Shown: in pieces, positions 10,307 through 23,400 of the stretch
Layout: every line of letters starts with the position of its first letter
Numbering within the stretch: the stretch's first letter is position 1
From: Meconema thalassinum
Taxonomy: Eukaryota > Arthropoda > Insecta > Orthoptera > Tettigoniidae
Assembly: GCA_946902985.2 (NCBI GenBank)
Contig: OX336389.2
Span: forward strand, 980,404,482 to 980,468,481
Length of the DNA stretch: 64,000 bases
Direction: 5' to 3'
Position numbers and translations under genes: made by a program
The notes under the pieces: generated by a model
What the model was told of the DNA's origin: nothing
Database searches by the model: none
Seen by the model: only the letters and a program-made list of their open reading frames with translations

Positions 10307-12235
10307 ATGTACCCATATTAACTTAGCAGCTGAGTCTTGGACCCTGACAAGCAGGCAAGACAGTAGAATCCAAGCCATTGAAATGAAATTCCTAAGAAGT
10401 ATGATAGGAAAGACCAGGAAAGTCAGAGTGAGAAATGAAGATGTTAGGAAGGAAGTTGGGATGGGAAAACTAAATGAGAGAATTGAGAAGAATAAACTAA
10501 GGTGGTTTGGACATGTAAAGAGGATGGAGGAAAATAGAATACCAAGACGGATACTGGAGGCTGAAACACTCTCACCTCCCCGCTTGAGGTTGATTTAACT
10601 TGAACTACCCTCATTAACACAAACCTACAGAATTAACTGCCTTTAAATACAGGCCACAAGTGATTTTAACGTTTTCCCGACTTTGAATGGGCGCCAAGGT
10701 TGACCTTATGGGTCTTCCTGAATAAAATAGAATACAATAAATAACTGTTGCCCCGACTATGAAACTCCTCATCCCAGGCGTAGCTCATTTGGCATGCGTT
10801 CGCTGATGTTACCAGGATCAAGCAAGACAGGAATATAAACACACATGAATTTTAAAGAGATAATCTATTGGCTGTATTATACATCTATATACATAATATA
10901 CAACATGAGAAATACCCTTCAATACACTCGTGATAAATTTTGTACAATACCTTGCCACTGAATTTAGGCTCTTAGAGCAGCAAGCACTTACGGCCATTAC
11001 AGACCCAGGCATAAACGGCCTCCTATGTATTTACACTTTGTACACGAAAATATACACACGTTCAGACTGGTTCACTTCACTTTCTTCCTTCTCGAACTGT
11101 TCGTTCACGTCTCCATTCTCGCATGACTTTACGATGAAATGTTGACGAATGATTATCCTTTTAAGCGTGGTAAGTGATTACCGACAGCCCATGGTATGGA
11201 TGGACCCATAAAATACAACGTAGCCTCCAATAGCCCGTAAGAGCTCAGTGGTTTGCAAAAGATTATTCACTGCTCGTTCGTTTTACGATACCATGATCAA
11301 GTAATAACGACACTAATTTGCAAGTAGACAACGGACTTTCGCTGTAAAAGCAAGAAGACGATCTCTGAACGCCAGACACGCCATTATATGCACTGGTGAA
11401 CGGATACATAACCCCACTATTTCTGCCGGAACTAACTCGTGCGTGGCCCGCTCCTAGCGGAACATCCGTGTCAACACATGAACATTTGACCGTCGAAATT
11501 CACACTGACGTCACCCAGTATTTTTCCACGCGCTGGTTCATCTGAGTTCATGCTATTAATAGCCTAGGTATTCCCTGAACTTGCCACCACAAGTCGAATT
11601 ACTGCCTGTCTTTTCCGGGTTTGTAACATTTCCAGCACTTGAAAATACAGATTCATGGTACCTTATAGTACAGCCACGAATCTAACATTTAACATTACTA
11701 GGTCGAAATAAAGCCATTAACCCCAAACCAAAATGAAATAATGCTTCTACTCAGCATAATACAGTCTTATATATCCTTGTTCCCAAAAAATAATAAATCG
11801 CAAAACCCCGTATTTTATAATATCAAATATCCAAAAACCGATAATTAATAAACAATGACTCTAGTTGGTCCGGAACATCCAAAGACTAATCCGTCCACAC
11901 AAAAAATACACAGGCATATTAAAAATCACCGCTTCATCCCCACGTTAACCCAATATAATAAGATGCGAATAAAATACCCCAAACTAACTGCACGAAGCAA
12001 AATCCCGAGGGTGAGCTAATGTAACTGAATAAATTCGGTGACAAGGCAAAGTGCAAGGGTAAGAGAGCAAGGGGAAGACCTAGAACAAGGTGGATTGATT
12101 CAGTGAAGAACAGTGTAAGAGAAAGAAATCTGGACTGGGACAAGATCGTGGCAGAAGAATTGTGGAAGGAAAGTGGAGAAGTGCCATAAATACCCTGACC
12201 CGGCGGGTGCTGGATAAGGGGAAATGATGATGATG
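10307..12235 (+). mobile_element. RTE-type LINE inserted in CR1, itself interrupted
   Basis: Flanked by a perfect 16-bp target duplication (agtaattacatcgtat at 10291-10306 and 12236-12251), characteristic of target-primed reverse transcription. The 5' end is truncated in the RT C-terminal region (PILT..AESWTL, then EMKFLRSMIGK and LRWFGHVKRM at 10383-10560). The C-terminus resumes at about 12030-12186 (GKRARGRPRTRWIDSVKNSV, LDWDKIVAEELW) and ends in a gatgatgatga tail. About 1.46 kb of unrelated DNA interrupts it. Copy 1 lacks one T at about 10325 that copy 2 retains. Confidence 0.8.
10566..12028. repeat. Unclassified insertion inside the RTE copy
   Basis: This segment separates the two halves of one RTE coding frame, so it is an insertion by position. 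It has no long reading frame, and its boundaries are not sharp. Around 10773-10812 is a weak tRNA A-box-like block (ggcgtagctcatttggcatg) without a clear B box. I do not recognise the family. The part from 10773 on is repeated at 12624-13880. Confidence 0.45.
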
Positions 12236-12251
12236 AGTAATTACATCGTAT

Positions 12252-12522
12252 TTACACAAAATTTCAATCTTCTCTTAAACACATCAATATGATTGGGGAA
12301 AGGTTCTAAGACTGAGGCAGGTAATGAATTACAATTATCAATACCACGGTTAATGAAAGAATATTTCCCATAATTTGTACGCTGTGGTCGGACTTTGACT
12401 CGATGTGGATGATCTGCCCTGCTCAGGTGGGTGGCATTTCCCAGACATTTGCTTAGTTCTCCCCATGCTGGCCGATTAGTGTAAGTGTTGAACATAACGT
12501 ATAGTTTGGATTTCGTCCTTCT
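12252..12522 (-). pseudogene. CR1 ORF2 C-terminus, duplicated fragment
   Basis: Encodes on the minus strand the last part of CR1 ORF2 (AWGELSKCLG, HPHRVKVRPQRTNYGKYSF, NSLPASVLEPFPNHI). It starts directly after the right RTE target duplication. It stops at the tandem-duplication breakpoint at 12522/12523, where sequence jumps back to the CR1 3' UTR. The complete version is at 14103-14661. Confidence 0.8.
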
Positions 12523-14102
12523 ATCAAACACAATATACACAATTCACAATTTAGGAACTATAGTAATTACATCGTATATGTACCCATATTAACTTATGCA
12601 GCTGAGTCTTGGACCCTGACAAGCCCAGGCGTAGCTCATTTAGCATGCGTTCGCTGATGTTACCAGGATCAAGCAAGACAGGAATATAAACACACATGAA
12701 TTTTAAAGAGATAATCTATTGGCTGTATTATACATCTATATACATAATATACAACATGAGAAATACCCTTCAATACACTCGTGATAAATTTTGTACAATA
12801 CCTTGCCACTGAATTTAGGCTCTTAGAGCAGCAAGCACTTACGGCCATTACAGACCCAGGCATAAACGGCCTCCTATGTATTTACACTTTGTACACGAAA
12901 ATATACACACGTTCAGACTGGTTCACTTCACTTTCTTCCTTCTCGAACTGTTCGTTCACGTCTCCATTCTCGCATGACTTTACGATGAAATGTTGACGAA
13001 TGATTATCCTTTTAAGCGTGGTAAGTGATTACCGACAGCCCATGGTATGGATGGACCCATAAAATACAACGTAGCCTCCAATAGCCCGTAAGAGCTCAGT
13101 GGTTTGCAAAAGATTATTCACTGCTCGTTCGTTTTACGATACCATGATCAAGTAATAACGACACTAATTTGCAAGTAGACAACGGACTTTCGCTGTAAAA
13201 GCAAGAAGACGATCTCTGAACGCCAGACACGCCATTATATGCACTGGTGAACGGATACATAACCCCACTATTTCTGCCGGAACTAACTCGTGCGTGGCCC
13301 GCTCCTAGCGGAACATCCGTGTCAACACATGAACATTTGACCGTCGAAATTCACACTGACGTCACCCAGTATTTTTCCACGCGCTGGTTCATCAGAGTTC
13401 ATGCTATTAATAGCCTAGGTATTCCCTGAACTTGCCACCACAAGTCGAATTACTGCCTGTCTTTTCCGGGTTTGTAACATTTCCAGCACTTGAAAATACA
13501 GATTCATGGTACCTTATAGTACAGCCACGAATCTAACATTTAACATTACTAGGTCGAAATAAAGCCATTAACCCCAAACCAAAATGAAATAATGCTTCTA
13601 CTCAGCATAATACAGTCTTATATATCCTTGTTCCCAAAAAATAATAAATCGCAAAACCTCGTATTTTATAATATCAAATATCCAAAAACCGATAATTAAT
13701 AAACAATGACTCTAGTTGGTCCGGAACATCCAAAGACTAATCCGTCCACACAAAAAATACACAGGCATATTAAAAATCACCGCTTCATCCCCACGTTAAC
13801 CCAATATAATAAGATGCGAATAAAATACCCCAAACTAACTGCACGAAGCAAAATCCCGAGGGTGAGCTAATGTAACTGAATAAATTCGGTGACAAGGCAA
13901 AGTGCAAGGGTAAGAGAGCAAGGGGAAGACCTAGAACAAGGTGGATTGATTCAGTGAAGAACAGTGTAAGAGAAAGAAATCTGGACTGGGACAAGATCGT
14001 GGCAGAAGAATTGTGGAAGGAAAGTGGAGAAGTGCCATAAATACCCCGACCCGGCGGGAGCTGGATAAGGGGAAATGATGATGATGAGTAATTACATCGT
14101 AT

Positions 14103-16310
14103 TTACACAAAATTTCAATCTTCTCTTAAATACATCAATATGATTGGGGAAAGGTTCTAAGACTGAGGCAGGTAATGAATTACAATTATCAATACCACGG
14201 TTAATGAAAGAATATTTCCCATAATTTGTACGCTGTGGTCGGACTTTGACTCTATGTGGATGATCTGCCCTGCTCAGGTGGGTGGCATTTCCCAGACATT
14301 TGCTTAGTTCTCCCCATGCTGGCCGATTAGTGTAAGTGTTGAACATAACGTATAGTTTGGATTTCGTCCATCTATCTTCCAGGGATTCCCACCCTAGTTT
14401 TTCTATCATTCGAGTTACATTACTTCTAGGATTAAAATCGTTGAGCACAAACCTAGCAGCCTTCCTTTGTACCATCTCCAGCTCATTGATGAGCCCTACC
14501 TGATATGGGTCCCAAACCGCTGAGCCATATTCCAAGATTGGCCTCACCAGGGTCAAATATCCTAATACTTTTGCGCTAGAGCTACTGCCTTTTATACCCG
14601 CATTACAAAATGAAGTGATTTGTACGCTTTGGAGACGACACAACCCACATGAGTACTCCATTTCATATCATTCCTTACATGGATGCCCAAGTATTTGCAA
14701 GAGTCTTCTTCTACAAGTATTTCTGAGCCTATATTATATTAAAAATCATGCTTGCACCCTCTCCCTATTCTCGTGAGACAACATTTACTCGTATTTATCT
14801 TCATTGTGTTGTCAACCGCCCATTTATGAATCAGGTTGAGGTCAGTTTGTAACTGAGCGTTGTCTTGTGATGTTTGAATTTTTCGGTATATTGCACAATC
14901 ATCCGCAAACAATTGGCAGTCACTTTGAATCCCATTTGGTAGGTCGTTAATAAGTGCCAGAAATAACAGGGGCCCAATCACACTACCCTGAGGGACACCT
15001 GACGTTATCTAAATGTCCTCCGAGAATATATTACCTATTTTAACCTTTTGCGAGCGACCAGTCAAGAACTCTTGAATCCATAAAATTACTCTTTTATCAA
15101 TCTTCGTTGCCGCTAATTTACGGAGTAGTATGTCATGTGGGACGACATCAAATGCCTTCGCAAAATCTATAATTACAGCGTCAACTTGCACCGCCCTGTC
15201 AAGCGAGTCATTAATATCCTGAAAGAGTGATAACATTTGGCTCTCAGATGAGTACCCTTGTCTAAATCCGTATTGCCTCCCATTAAGCCATGATAACTTT
15301 CCCCGCTGTTCCCTTAAGTAATCAGAAATAAGGTGCTCCATCAGTTTACATATGATGGATGAGAGGCTAACAGGCCTATAGTTTCCCATTACCAATCTGT
15401 TCCCTCCCTTGAATATTGGAACTTTTGTAGCCCTTTTCCAGTCTTCGGGTATTTGTGTGTTATTAATTGATTAATTAAACAGCACCCCCAAGCATTGCCC
15501 AATGGCTGTACCTCCCAGTTTTAGCACATCTCCACAAATATTGTCTGGGCCTTTCGATATATTTCTACGTAGCTTTTAAATTCTTGCTAGAATCAACGAT
15601 TGGTTTATTCAGGAAGGTGGGCTATCAGAATCATAGTTAAGGTCCAACACACAGCTATTAAATTCATTAAACACACTACCATACCATATATTTAATTCAT
15701 TAGCAATTGCCTGTTTCTCAGTAATTAATTCACCATCTCCAGACATTATCATAGACAAATCATTGGAATTTCCCTTCCACCTTCTAACGTAACTATAAAA
15801 AGTTATCCACCCATCACCCCCTCCCCCAATTAAGTTTTGCATGTAATTATCGTGAGCAGCCTTCTATTTGAGGACTAGCTCTTTCGATAATAATGAACAC
15901 ATGCTCGTAACTATCGTGTCGTTTGTTATAAGCTTTCCTTAATTTCCTTTTGAGTTCCCTGATTTCCCTTGTGTAATATTCCGGATCCGGGTTTTGCTTC
16001 AGTAATTTAAACGGCACCAATTTCTGAATAGCACGATCTAAGATATTTAGAAAATTTTCCCACAATATATTTATGACACCCCTCCAACGCCCATCTTACA
16101 AATGACTCATTCATGTAATCCTGAAATTTGCTCTGATCTGCTCTGCTGTACGGAAATATTTTAACTGCTTGGACGGAGTCAAGTATTGGAGTGTCACTGT
16201 GTCTAATATTTAGTTCAACACCGGAGTGGTCACTAATTCCAGGAACTTTCATACAACTAATATACAGTGCCACAGGTCGTACTAAATAAACATCTAAAGT
16301 AGCGTTAACG
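14103..16310 (-). mobile_element. CR1-type LINE copy 1, ORF2 (RT and end of endonuclease)
   Basis: Main body of a minus-strand CR1-like LINE. In ORF2 order (high to low coordinate): endonuclease end near 16200-16310 (LDVYLVRPV, VPGISDHSGVELNIR), linker at 15609-16065 (NPDPEYYTREIRELK), RT N-terminal blocks at 15009-15395 (NYRPVSLSSIICKLMEHLI, YGFRQGYSSESQM, VIIDFAKAFDVV), the palm with the catalytic LFADDCAIYRKI at 14739-14981, and the C-terminus at 14092-14661. Frameshifts and stops separate these frames, so it is dead. The 5' part is replaced by mariner-like DNA at about 16310. It is the same family as 49222-55400. Confidence 0.85.
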
Positions 16311-16930
16311 ATACACATGCAGCGAATGGTTTCAGCGCCTGCCCCACCGCTGGCAACGCACGGTAGACACCTTGGGTGATTATTTCGAAGGTCTGTAACC
16401 AGTGGAGACCTGTCCTTTGTATGTAGTCTTGTGTATTTGCTGCCTATACCATAATAAATCAATGTTTACCAATGGCCTGTGTTCTGTCACTTACTACCCT
16501 ACCGGCGAATTGTTACCTATGGCGGAAATCTGAACTAATGGGCTCTGCCCATTCACACGCCTGCGATAGACGTGCAGTCGTCGCCAGCGAAACCTCATCG
16601 CATGTCATTTGTGTGCATGATTCATGCTGGGTCGTGCGGTGTGTTCTCATTGTATGACTGTACATGCATTCCCCTCTTGCCCGCACCCGCTCGCTGCAGC
16701 CATAACGAGGAGAGATGACGTAATGTATACACTACAGGCCCGCTCCACGTCTAGCGGTAACGATTCCCTGGTAGGGTAGTAGCTACGAGCATCTCCTGAC
16801 GTCAGAAATTATCTTCAGGCACTATGCATACGTACATGCCCTATATTCCCAAATGCATATCGTAGATTTTCCGTGTTGTCTGCTGTTCGCGAGAAGAAAA
16901 GTAGTTGCCATGACTTATGACTCGACCCTC
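16310..16930 (-). mobile_element. Mariner-like terminal fragment or non-autonomous relative
   Basis: Reverse complement of 16846-16926 matches 1241-1335, the left end of the mariner at 1241, over about 80 bp (shared core gagtcataagtcatggcaac and aaaatctacgatatgcattt). The interior (16310-16840) is non-coding and different from the autonomous copy. It is therefore either an old deleted copy or a MITE that shares termini. The boundary with the CR1 element is approximate. Confidence 0.5.
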
Positions 16931-16954
16931 ATTTATCTGACTTGAATTGTTATG

Positions 16955-17120
16955 GGAGGCCGGCGGTGGCATAATGGTAAGGCACTCACTTAAAGTGCCG
17001 GAGTTTGTGGGATTGGGTTGGTATTTGAAGGTACCATACTTAAATGAGAGATGCCCAAGTCAGAGGAGTTGTTTTTGAGTCTTCAGTCTTTTGACTGGTG
17101 TGATGCAGCTTAATAATATA
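16955..17120 (+). repeat. tRNA-like SINE remnant with second module
   Basis: Shows an A-box-like stretch (tggcataatggtaaggcac) and a weak B box (gggattgggttggtattt). It is followed from 17077 by a module beginning gagtcttcagtcttttgact that continues into ggtgtgatgcagctt. That module is common in dispersed insect repeats as far as I recall. The degenerate state suggests an old insertion. Confidence 0.4.
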
Positions 17121-17373
17121 ATTTTGTCCTCTTCACAATTTCCACTTAAAAATTATATTGTTATTCTAATCAATACAGACAAAAAATGACGTATGCCATA
17201 GATCTACATTGATACAGCTTTCCATGCTCCCTGTCCTGAGCTAATCGTTTAATCTTTACTTACTGTAACTACCACATCCTACATCCGAGACAATTTGTTT
17301 AACATAATCTAACCTTTGTCTACCCCTTCAGTTCTTATCCTTGACCCTTCCGTCCATAACAGTAGAGTAACAG

Positions 17374-17525
17374 TTTTAAAATGAATGACAGTGGGGTTGG
17401 AAAGCAACTCTTCACAGTAGTCCTCACGAATCTGATTGCACCTCGTTACAACCTCCAATGGAGCTGGGAGTTGAACTGAGACTATGTGGACAGGAATCTA
17501 CAATACTTACCCCACACCATAATGG
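17374..17525 (-). repeat. Old SINE copy related to 3773-4089
   Basis: Aligns in the same orientation with the SINE at 3773-4089. Shared landmarks are agtcctcacga, ctgatgtgcacc-like bases, a tggagctgggagttgaactg block in place of the B box, and a terminal run of ccccacacc. It is more diverged than the copy at 3773, so older. Confidence 0.5.
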
Positions 17526-17529
17526 CGGC

Positions 17530-19440
17530 TGAATATTTTATACCTATATATTGGTGAGTAGTGGTAACTACTTCATAGAGTTAATAAATATTTCTATGTT
17601 AATGGTGGTTCACACATTTCATTATTTCTTAGTTAGTGTCTTGGAAAGCCTCTCCGTATCAATTTCATTTAGACAGAACATACATAATAGCCATCATTTC
17701 TATATTAAATATTACACTGTATGACAATATCATAATACTATTAGGTATCACTTAGATCCTAATTGTTTAAGACATAATAAATTACAATCGAACCTCGTAC
17801 TCGAATTTTCGATAACTCATAGTACGGTAATTATCATTGTACTATTTTAATAACCCTGCGACTGTACGGGGTCACATTAAGAACCGAACCCTCAATTTGG
17901 AGACTTAGAGTGAAGTCTTGTATATATGTGTCATATAATTTGAATCATCTGATCATCATCATCATTAGTTTATAGGAATTAATTAAATAATTACCATTAT
18001 GTTGTAAATAAGCAAGAATTCAAGTCGGGTTATATTCATATTATATTATAATATATTCAATAAGTTTGAGGTAGGACATGTTGCAAGTTCAGCCTCTGCT
18101 GGTTGAAACATCTGGAAACTCCTGGCCAAATTTAGAGTGGACAGAAAAGACTTGTTGTAAATGTTGACTGTTGTCATGAGCCAGTTCAGTGACCCTCTTC
18201 CGGGGGGCCTCACGCGGCAAATTCACGGAGTAGACTTTACCACGCATTGCCGGCGATTGGTCACGGGCTTCACAGTGATGGGAAATAAGAGTGACACTCG
18301 TAAATCATTTAAGGTGTGTGTTTCACCGGGGACAGCGACTCTAATTATTATTTGAGACTTTGATACTTCGTATAAGGCTTTAGTACGTGTTGGTTGACGA
18401 CTGTCTACGATGCGATAGACGCGTTGCTATTCTTTTGTTTGTGAACAAGACTGGTATACTTACTGCCGTGGTACTAGACTTTGGTACTCTGTACTATATT
18501 GCAATGAGATTTAGTACAATTGCTAGTCATTTCCAGAGAGGACGGCTATCGCGCATCGACTTGTGAATTTGTGTGAATGAGTTGAGACCGGAGTTGTATT
18601 TAGTTGTATTTAGACGCGTGTATATTTCAAATGACTGTACACTGTTCATCGAATATGTTTTCTGTGTTATCAGACACATTGGTTCAAATAGTATTGCTCA
18701 GTGTAGTAACGGAGAAGTTTGAAGTGTAGGCAATTGGCCTCCTTGAGGTAAAGTCCTACTGGGTTCGATTCTGAAGCATTATCATATGAGAATTGGTATT
18801 TCGCGATGGTCTCTCGCACGGAAATCAGTTAAATAGGTAATCAAATAATACAGCCTAAGCAGGCACCTAATTAGTATTCAAGTAGGGAAATTCATGTTAA
18901 ACAATTACAGTGCTGTACCAAAATAGAACAGATTCATCGAGCCTGGTCTCCTAAATCTTTAGGGCTTATCTTCAAGAATTTCAACGACTGTAATTACCAG
19001 AAATCCATCACCTGTAAACCATCTTCTGAGTGTCACATTTGTCATGTCATGCCTAAGCAGAGATAGGGTCGTTTAGCTTGTGTAAGACTAGAATCCTTGC
19101 CAGATATAAATTAGAATATAACTATTTCAAAGGTTTTTTATATGTTTCATTGATAGATTTACACCTGTAGTTAGATGCCTGATCATTTATGCTATGTCTA
19201 CTTTATGTGTGTTCAACACCTCACCACCCGAATTTATCATTATTTTTTATTATTATTATTATTATTATTAAATGTTCTAAGTGAGGAACAAGTTACAAAT
19301 GGTCACCCAATACGGGGTAGAGGACTTACAACCCAGACCTATAACATAAATTTTTATTGGAAGCAGCAAGTCGGAATCTCATGGAGAGGCATCCAGCGCC
19401 CTGCAATAGAGAAACATTGCAGTGTGAGTTACCGGAGGCA
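17530..19440. other. No recognisable feature
   Basis: AT-rich sequence with no frame above about 65 codons that looks real. A (TTA)n microsatellite lies at about 19244-19270. I see no exon of the host gene, no terminal repeats and no known transposon block here. Confidence 0.5.
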
Positions 19441-19499
19441 TCTTATTAAACAGAAATATGGGCAGTAAAAGGAATATGCATCACGCTTGTCTTTCAGTA

Positions 19500-20420
19500 C
19501 AACTGGCGGAAGAGGAGGAGTTGTCATCGTCATCACCATCTTCTCATATAATATCGTCTTCAGTTTCGTCGAGGGAATTTCAAATGCTACATATCTTGAA
19601 ACTTTTCTCCATCAGCGGTAGTGGAATGGAGTCCCAGGCACTTTTCACCCACTCACAAATCAGTTTCACATCTGGACTCTTTATTTTACCAATTTGTGTA
19701 TGTTCATGCTCTTCCTCGGCCATCCATTGCGTATACTGGTGTTTCATAGCCCACTTTAAAAGGTCAATTAAGGAACACATCCAATGGTCGGAGAAAAGAT
19801 GCAAGACCTCCAGGAATTATCACCAAGTTCGTTTTCCCCCCTACTCGGACATTTTTCACCTCGTCAGTTATGTGTCCGCGGAAGCTGTCTAAGACGAGAA
19901 TTTTCTTCAAGTTCAGTAATGCTCCAGGGCGACGTTGCTACAGTCGTTTAATCCAGTCCACTACAAGGTTGCTATCCATCCACCCTTTGAGATTTTCTGT
20001 CACAATTACCCCTTTTACAGCAATTTTAGGAATTCTCTTGCGCTTAAGGATAATATAAGAGGGCAGCTTTTCACCATCGGCAGCATAACTATGCACCTCT
20101 TGTCTTTCACTGCCATCAGTTCTAACTATAACGCTGGATTCACTTTATTTGTTGACTGTGTGGTTGATTGGCATTTCCAAATAAGCGGGTGTTTGGTCCT
20201 CGTTTCTAAATTGTGAGAGTAAATAAGGATTTTCTGGTGCAAACAATTGCATATTTCTGAATATTGACTCAACTTTTTGTTATAATTGCCAGGAAGTCGT
20301 TGTGCAATACTGGTTTTCCTCCGAAAGCTGAGGCCATTTCTAACGAAAGCTCACTTGAGCAATCCACAGCTAGCCTTAAGACGGCTAACTCCCAGTTCCT
20401 TTGCTAATGCTTGACTTGAA
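19500..20420 (-). pseudogene. pogo/Tigger-type transposase remnant
   Basis: Minus-strand translation in several frames matches a pogo/POGK-like DDE transposase. Blocks, from high to low coordinate, are FGGKPVLHND (about 20300), KDKRCIVMLPM (about 20100), RRPGALLN (about 19920), VLDSFRGHITDEVKNV (about 19870-19900), NLVIIPGGLASFLRPLD (about 19800) and, in the frame 19580-19804, PDVKLICEWVKSAWDSI. LVLDSFRGH contains the second catalytic Asp. Many stops show an old inactive copy. Terminal repeats were not identified. Confidence 0.7.
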
Positions 20421-20462
20421 GCAGGCATATTTCAGTCGTAACCGCATAGCCGAATTGTCTCT

Positions 20463-23400
20463 TTCACTTACCATCATCATCATCATCATCATCGATTCTC
20501 CACTCCAGCAGGCTGGGTGTGGGAATGAACAAGCCTCTTCCATAGCTGTCTGTCCTGCCACCATTCTTCTTCCACCACTGTCCTCCATTCTCTGCTCCTC
20601 TTAGTAGAAGCTCTGTGGACCTGCTTCATCCACCCATCTGGAGGTCTACCTCTTGGTCTCTTGCCAATTATCTCCCTTTCAAAATAGGCTTTGGGTGTTA
20701 TACTAGAGGGCATCCTCATGAGATGACCGAACCATTTCAATCTCGACTCCTGAAGAATGTCAAGCACACTTCTTTTCAGCCCTAGCTTTAGGCGAACTGA
20801 CTCATTTCTAATTTTGTCTTGTCTGGTCTTCTGAATACTTGATCTTAGAAATTTCATCTCAATGGCTTGTATCCGGCTGTTGTCCTAGGGAGTCGTTGTA
20901 GCAGCTTCTAGACCATAGGTCAATATGGGAAGTAAGTAGGATTTGTACAGTGATATTTTAGCTTCCTGAGGAAAGTGTTTGTCCCATAGAAGCTGTGAAA
21001 CAGAGTTGAAAAAGTTCGCAGCTACTTGAATCCTACTGCTGGTTTCTTGGGTTAATCTGTTATCTGTCGACAAAATGCTGCTAAGGTATTTAAAATGTAG
21101 AACTATTTCGATGTCGTGTTGTCCCAATTTCAGCTTGATAGGTTTGTTTTCCCTGCTCATCACCAAACATACGGTTTTCGTTTGGCTGATCTGTAAACCA
21201 AACTTTTCAAAACCTGCCTTCTACCAATTTTGTCGTTGTTGGATGTCATCTTCTTTTTCTCCCCAGATCATGACATCATCTGCAATCACCATTGCATTGG
21301 ATGTCATATCTCTCGTCGTAACCAACTTAAGGACTTCATCCATAATGCTTATGAAAAGAAGAGGAGACGAGCAACTCCCTTGCTGAACTTCACTTCTATT
21401 TTCAAACCATCCCGATCTTCCTTTTTTTCCAATCATAGAGTATATCATTCTCTTTCCACATGGCTCTTAAAACTTGGTACATCCATTGTACCCCTATTGG
21501 TCCATGTGTCTTTATCATGTTTATGTTAAAATCAGCTATCCCTGTCGATCTTTTGCTTTTAATTTTCTTAATAGCTTGTTCAGCTTCTCTCCAGGTTATA
21601 TCCTCTAGTTCATTGGAATTGAGAAAACGGATACATCCTTCCACCTCACTTGTGTTGGTTCTTCCATTTCTGTTGAGTAGATTATCGAAATGTATTTGGA
21701 AATCTGTCTTTATATTGTCTAAGTTATATGCTATAACACCATTACTGCATTCAATGGATTTAATTCCCTCTGCTGTATTCCTTTTATTTATTACTAGCAA
21801 CCCGACCCGGCATCGCCTGGTAACAGTTATGAATGCATTACGTGATAAGCGCTTTCTTTTTCCAATGTCAATGAACAACGACCAATATCCGTTTTACGTC
21901 TCGGCATGGAGATGCATGTGCAACAAATTCTTGTCAGACGTAATTTAAGAATGGCGAGGTGCATGAAACACAAACTTGACTGTGAATTTTGCGGAACGAA
22001 AAGCTCACAGGCTAAATGAAGAAAATCCGAGTTGCACTTCCAGGGAAACTCCAAACACAACCACTCTTCTCTAAAGTTCTTAACTCAACACGACTGGACA
22101 GTTTGCTGCTGGTTGTATCTGGGGCAATAAACTCATCCGCTAGCTAAGCTGTAACTGGGGTGATAGACTCGCCCCTAGCTAGCTCATAAACTGTCGCCTC
22201 AGTAACTTAATGGAGATTGTTGGGAGAAATGAAAACTTAAAAACCTTTATAATAGGCGATGTATTGAAGATAGAGATATGCTCTCCCGGGCTTCTTTGTA
22301 GAACTTTTCATGCTGAACAATTCTTACAGTCATAGTATATAGATATTTTTAACGGTTTGCCCAGCGTAAGCTTAAAAAGCGCACGGACGCCAGTTTTTTT
22401 TTTTTTTTTTGGACCTTTTTACTGAAATCGTTAGTGCTTGACTTCCTTTGGTCATAAATAAATTATTTTCAACAGAAACTTTCCTCGAGATATCCTTTAC
22501 AGAATGGTGCAAACCGCATCGAAATCCATTCAGTGGTTCTCGAGATTACCCGTGACATCCAAGAATCGGGGACTTTGTTTTATACTAAGTAGAGATTATA
22601 CGCCAATCAGTATAATTTAATATAATATAATTCCCCTTCCGTCCAATCTTAAATTGACTGTGTTTCACCGGCGAAATGAAGAAAACCCGAGTTGCACTTC
22701 CAAGGAAACTCCAAACACAACCACCCATCTCAGACGTCTTAATTCAACATGACTCAGTGGTTTGCTGCTGGCTGTATCTGGGGCAATAGGTTCGCCTGCT
22801 AGTTAGGCTGTAACAGGGATGATAGACTCGCCCTTAGCTAGCTCGTAAACTGTCGCCTCAGTAGTTGAATGGACATGGTTGGAAGAAATTAAAACGTAAA
22901 AACACTTATAGTGGGCGATGTATTGAAGATAGACATATGCTCTCGCGGACTTTTTTGTAGAACGTTTCATGCTGAACAATTCTTACACTCATACTATTTA
23001 GATATTTTTAACAGTTTGCCCTGCGTAAGCTTACAAAGCGCTCGGACGCTAGGTTTTTTCTTTACTTTTCCACTGAAATCGTTACTGCTCAGCTTCCTTT
23101 GATCATAAATAAATTATTTTCTACAAAAATCATCCTCGAGATATTCTTTACAGAATGGTGAAAACCGCATCAAAATCCATCCAGTGGTTCTCGAGTTTAC
23201 CCGGAACATCCAAGAATCGGGGACTTTGTTTTATACTAATTGGAGATGATGCTGTAAAGCAATTTCCCGGTATTGTCTGATGTATTTTTTTAGCTAGCTC
23301 TTCTTTCGATTTCTCTTTTTCTGTCTATCATTTTCTTAACTTCCAATTTTTTTCTTTCGGTACAGGTCCAGTTTTCTGCCAAGTCCCGGGGAGTCTCCGG

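Larger units (their letters stand above)
10252..14373. repeat. Tandem duplication, 2271-bp unit, second copy with 421-bp deletion
   Basis: Copy 1 is 10252-12522 and copy 2 is 12523-14373. From 10773 and 12624 onward the two run at a constant offset of 1851 with only a handful of substitutions. The first ~100 bp match at an offset of 2271-2272. Copy 2 lacks what corresponds to 10352-10772. The unit starts in the CR1 3' UTR, spans the whole RTE insertion and ends inside the CR1 coding region, so it formed after the RTE insertion. Identical small frames at 10818/12669, 10930/12781 and 11934/13785 are by-products, not genes. Confidence 0.9.

Noticed and set aside
10818..13994. Identical small reading frames at 10818/12669, 10930/12781 and 11934/13785
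   Set aside because: Their identity is due to the tandem duplication of non-coding repeat DNA, not to protein conservation; none has a recognisable domain.
19458..19892. Plus-strand 144-codon frame as a gene
   Set aside because: It is the shadow of the minus-strand pogo transposase remnant, which has recognisable motifs.
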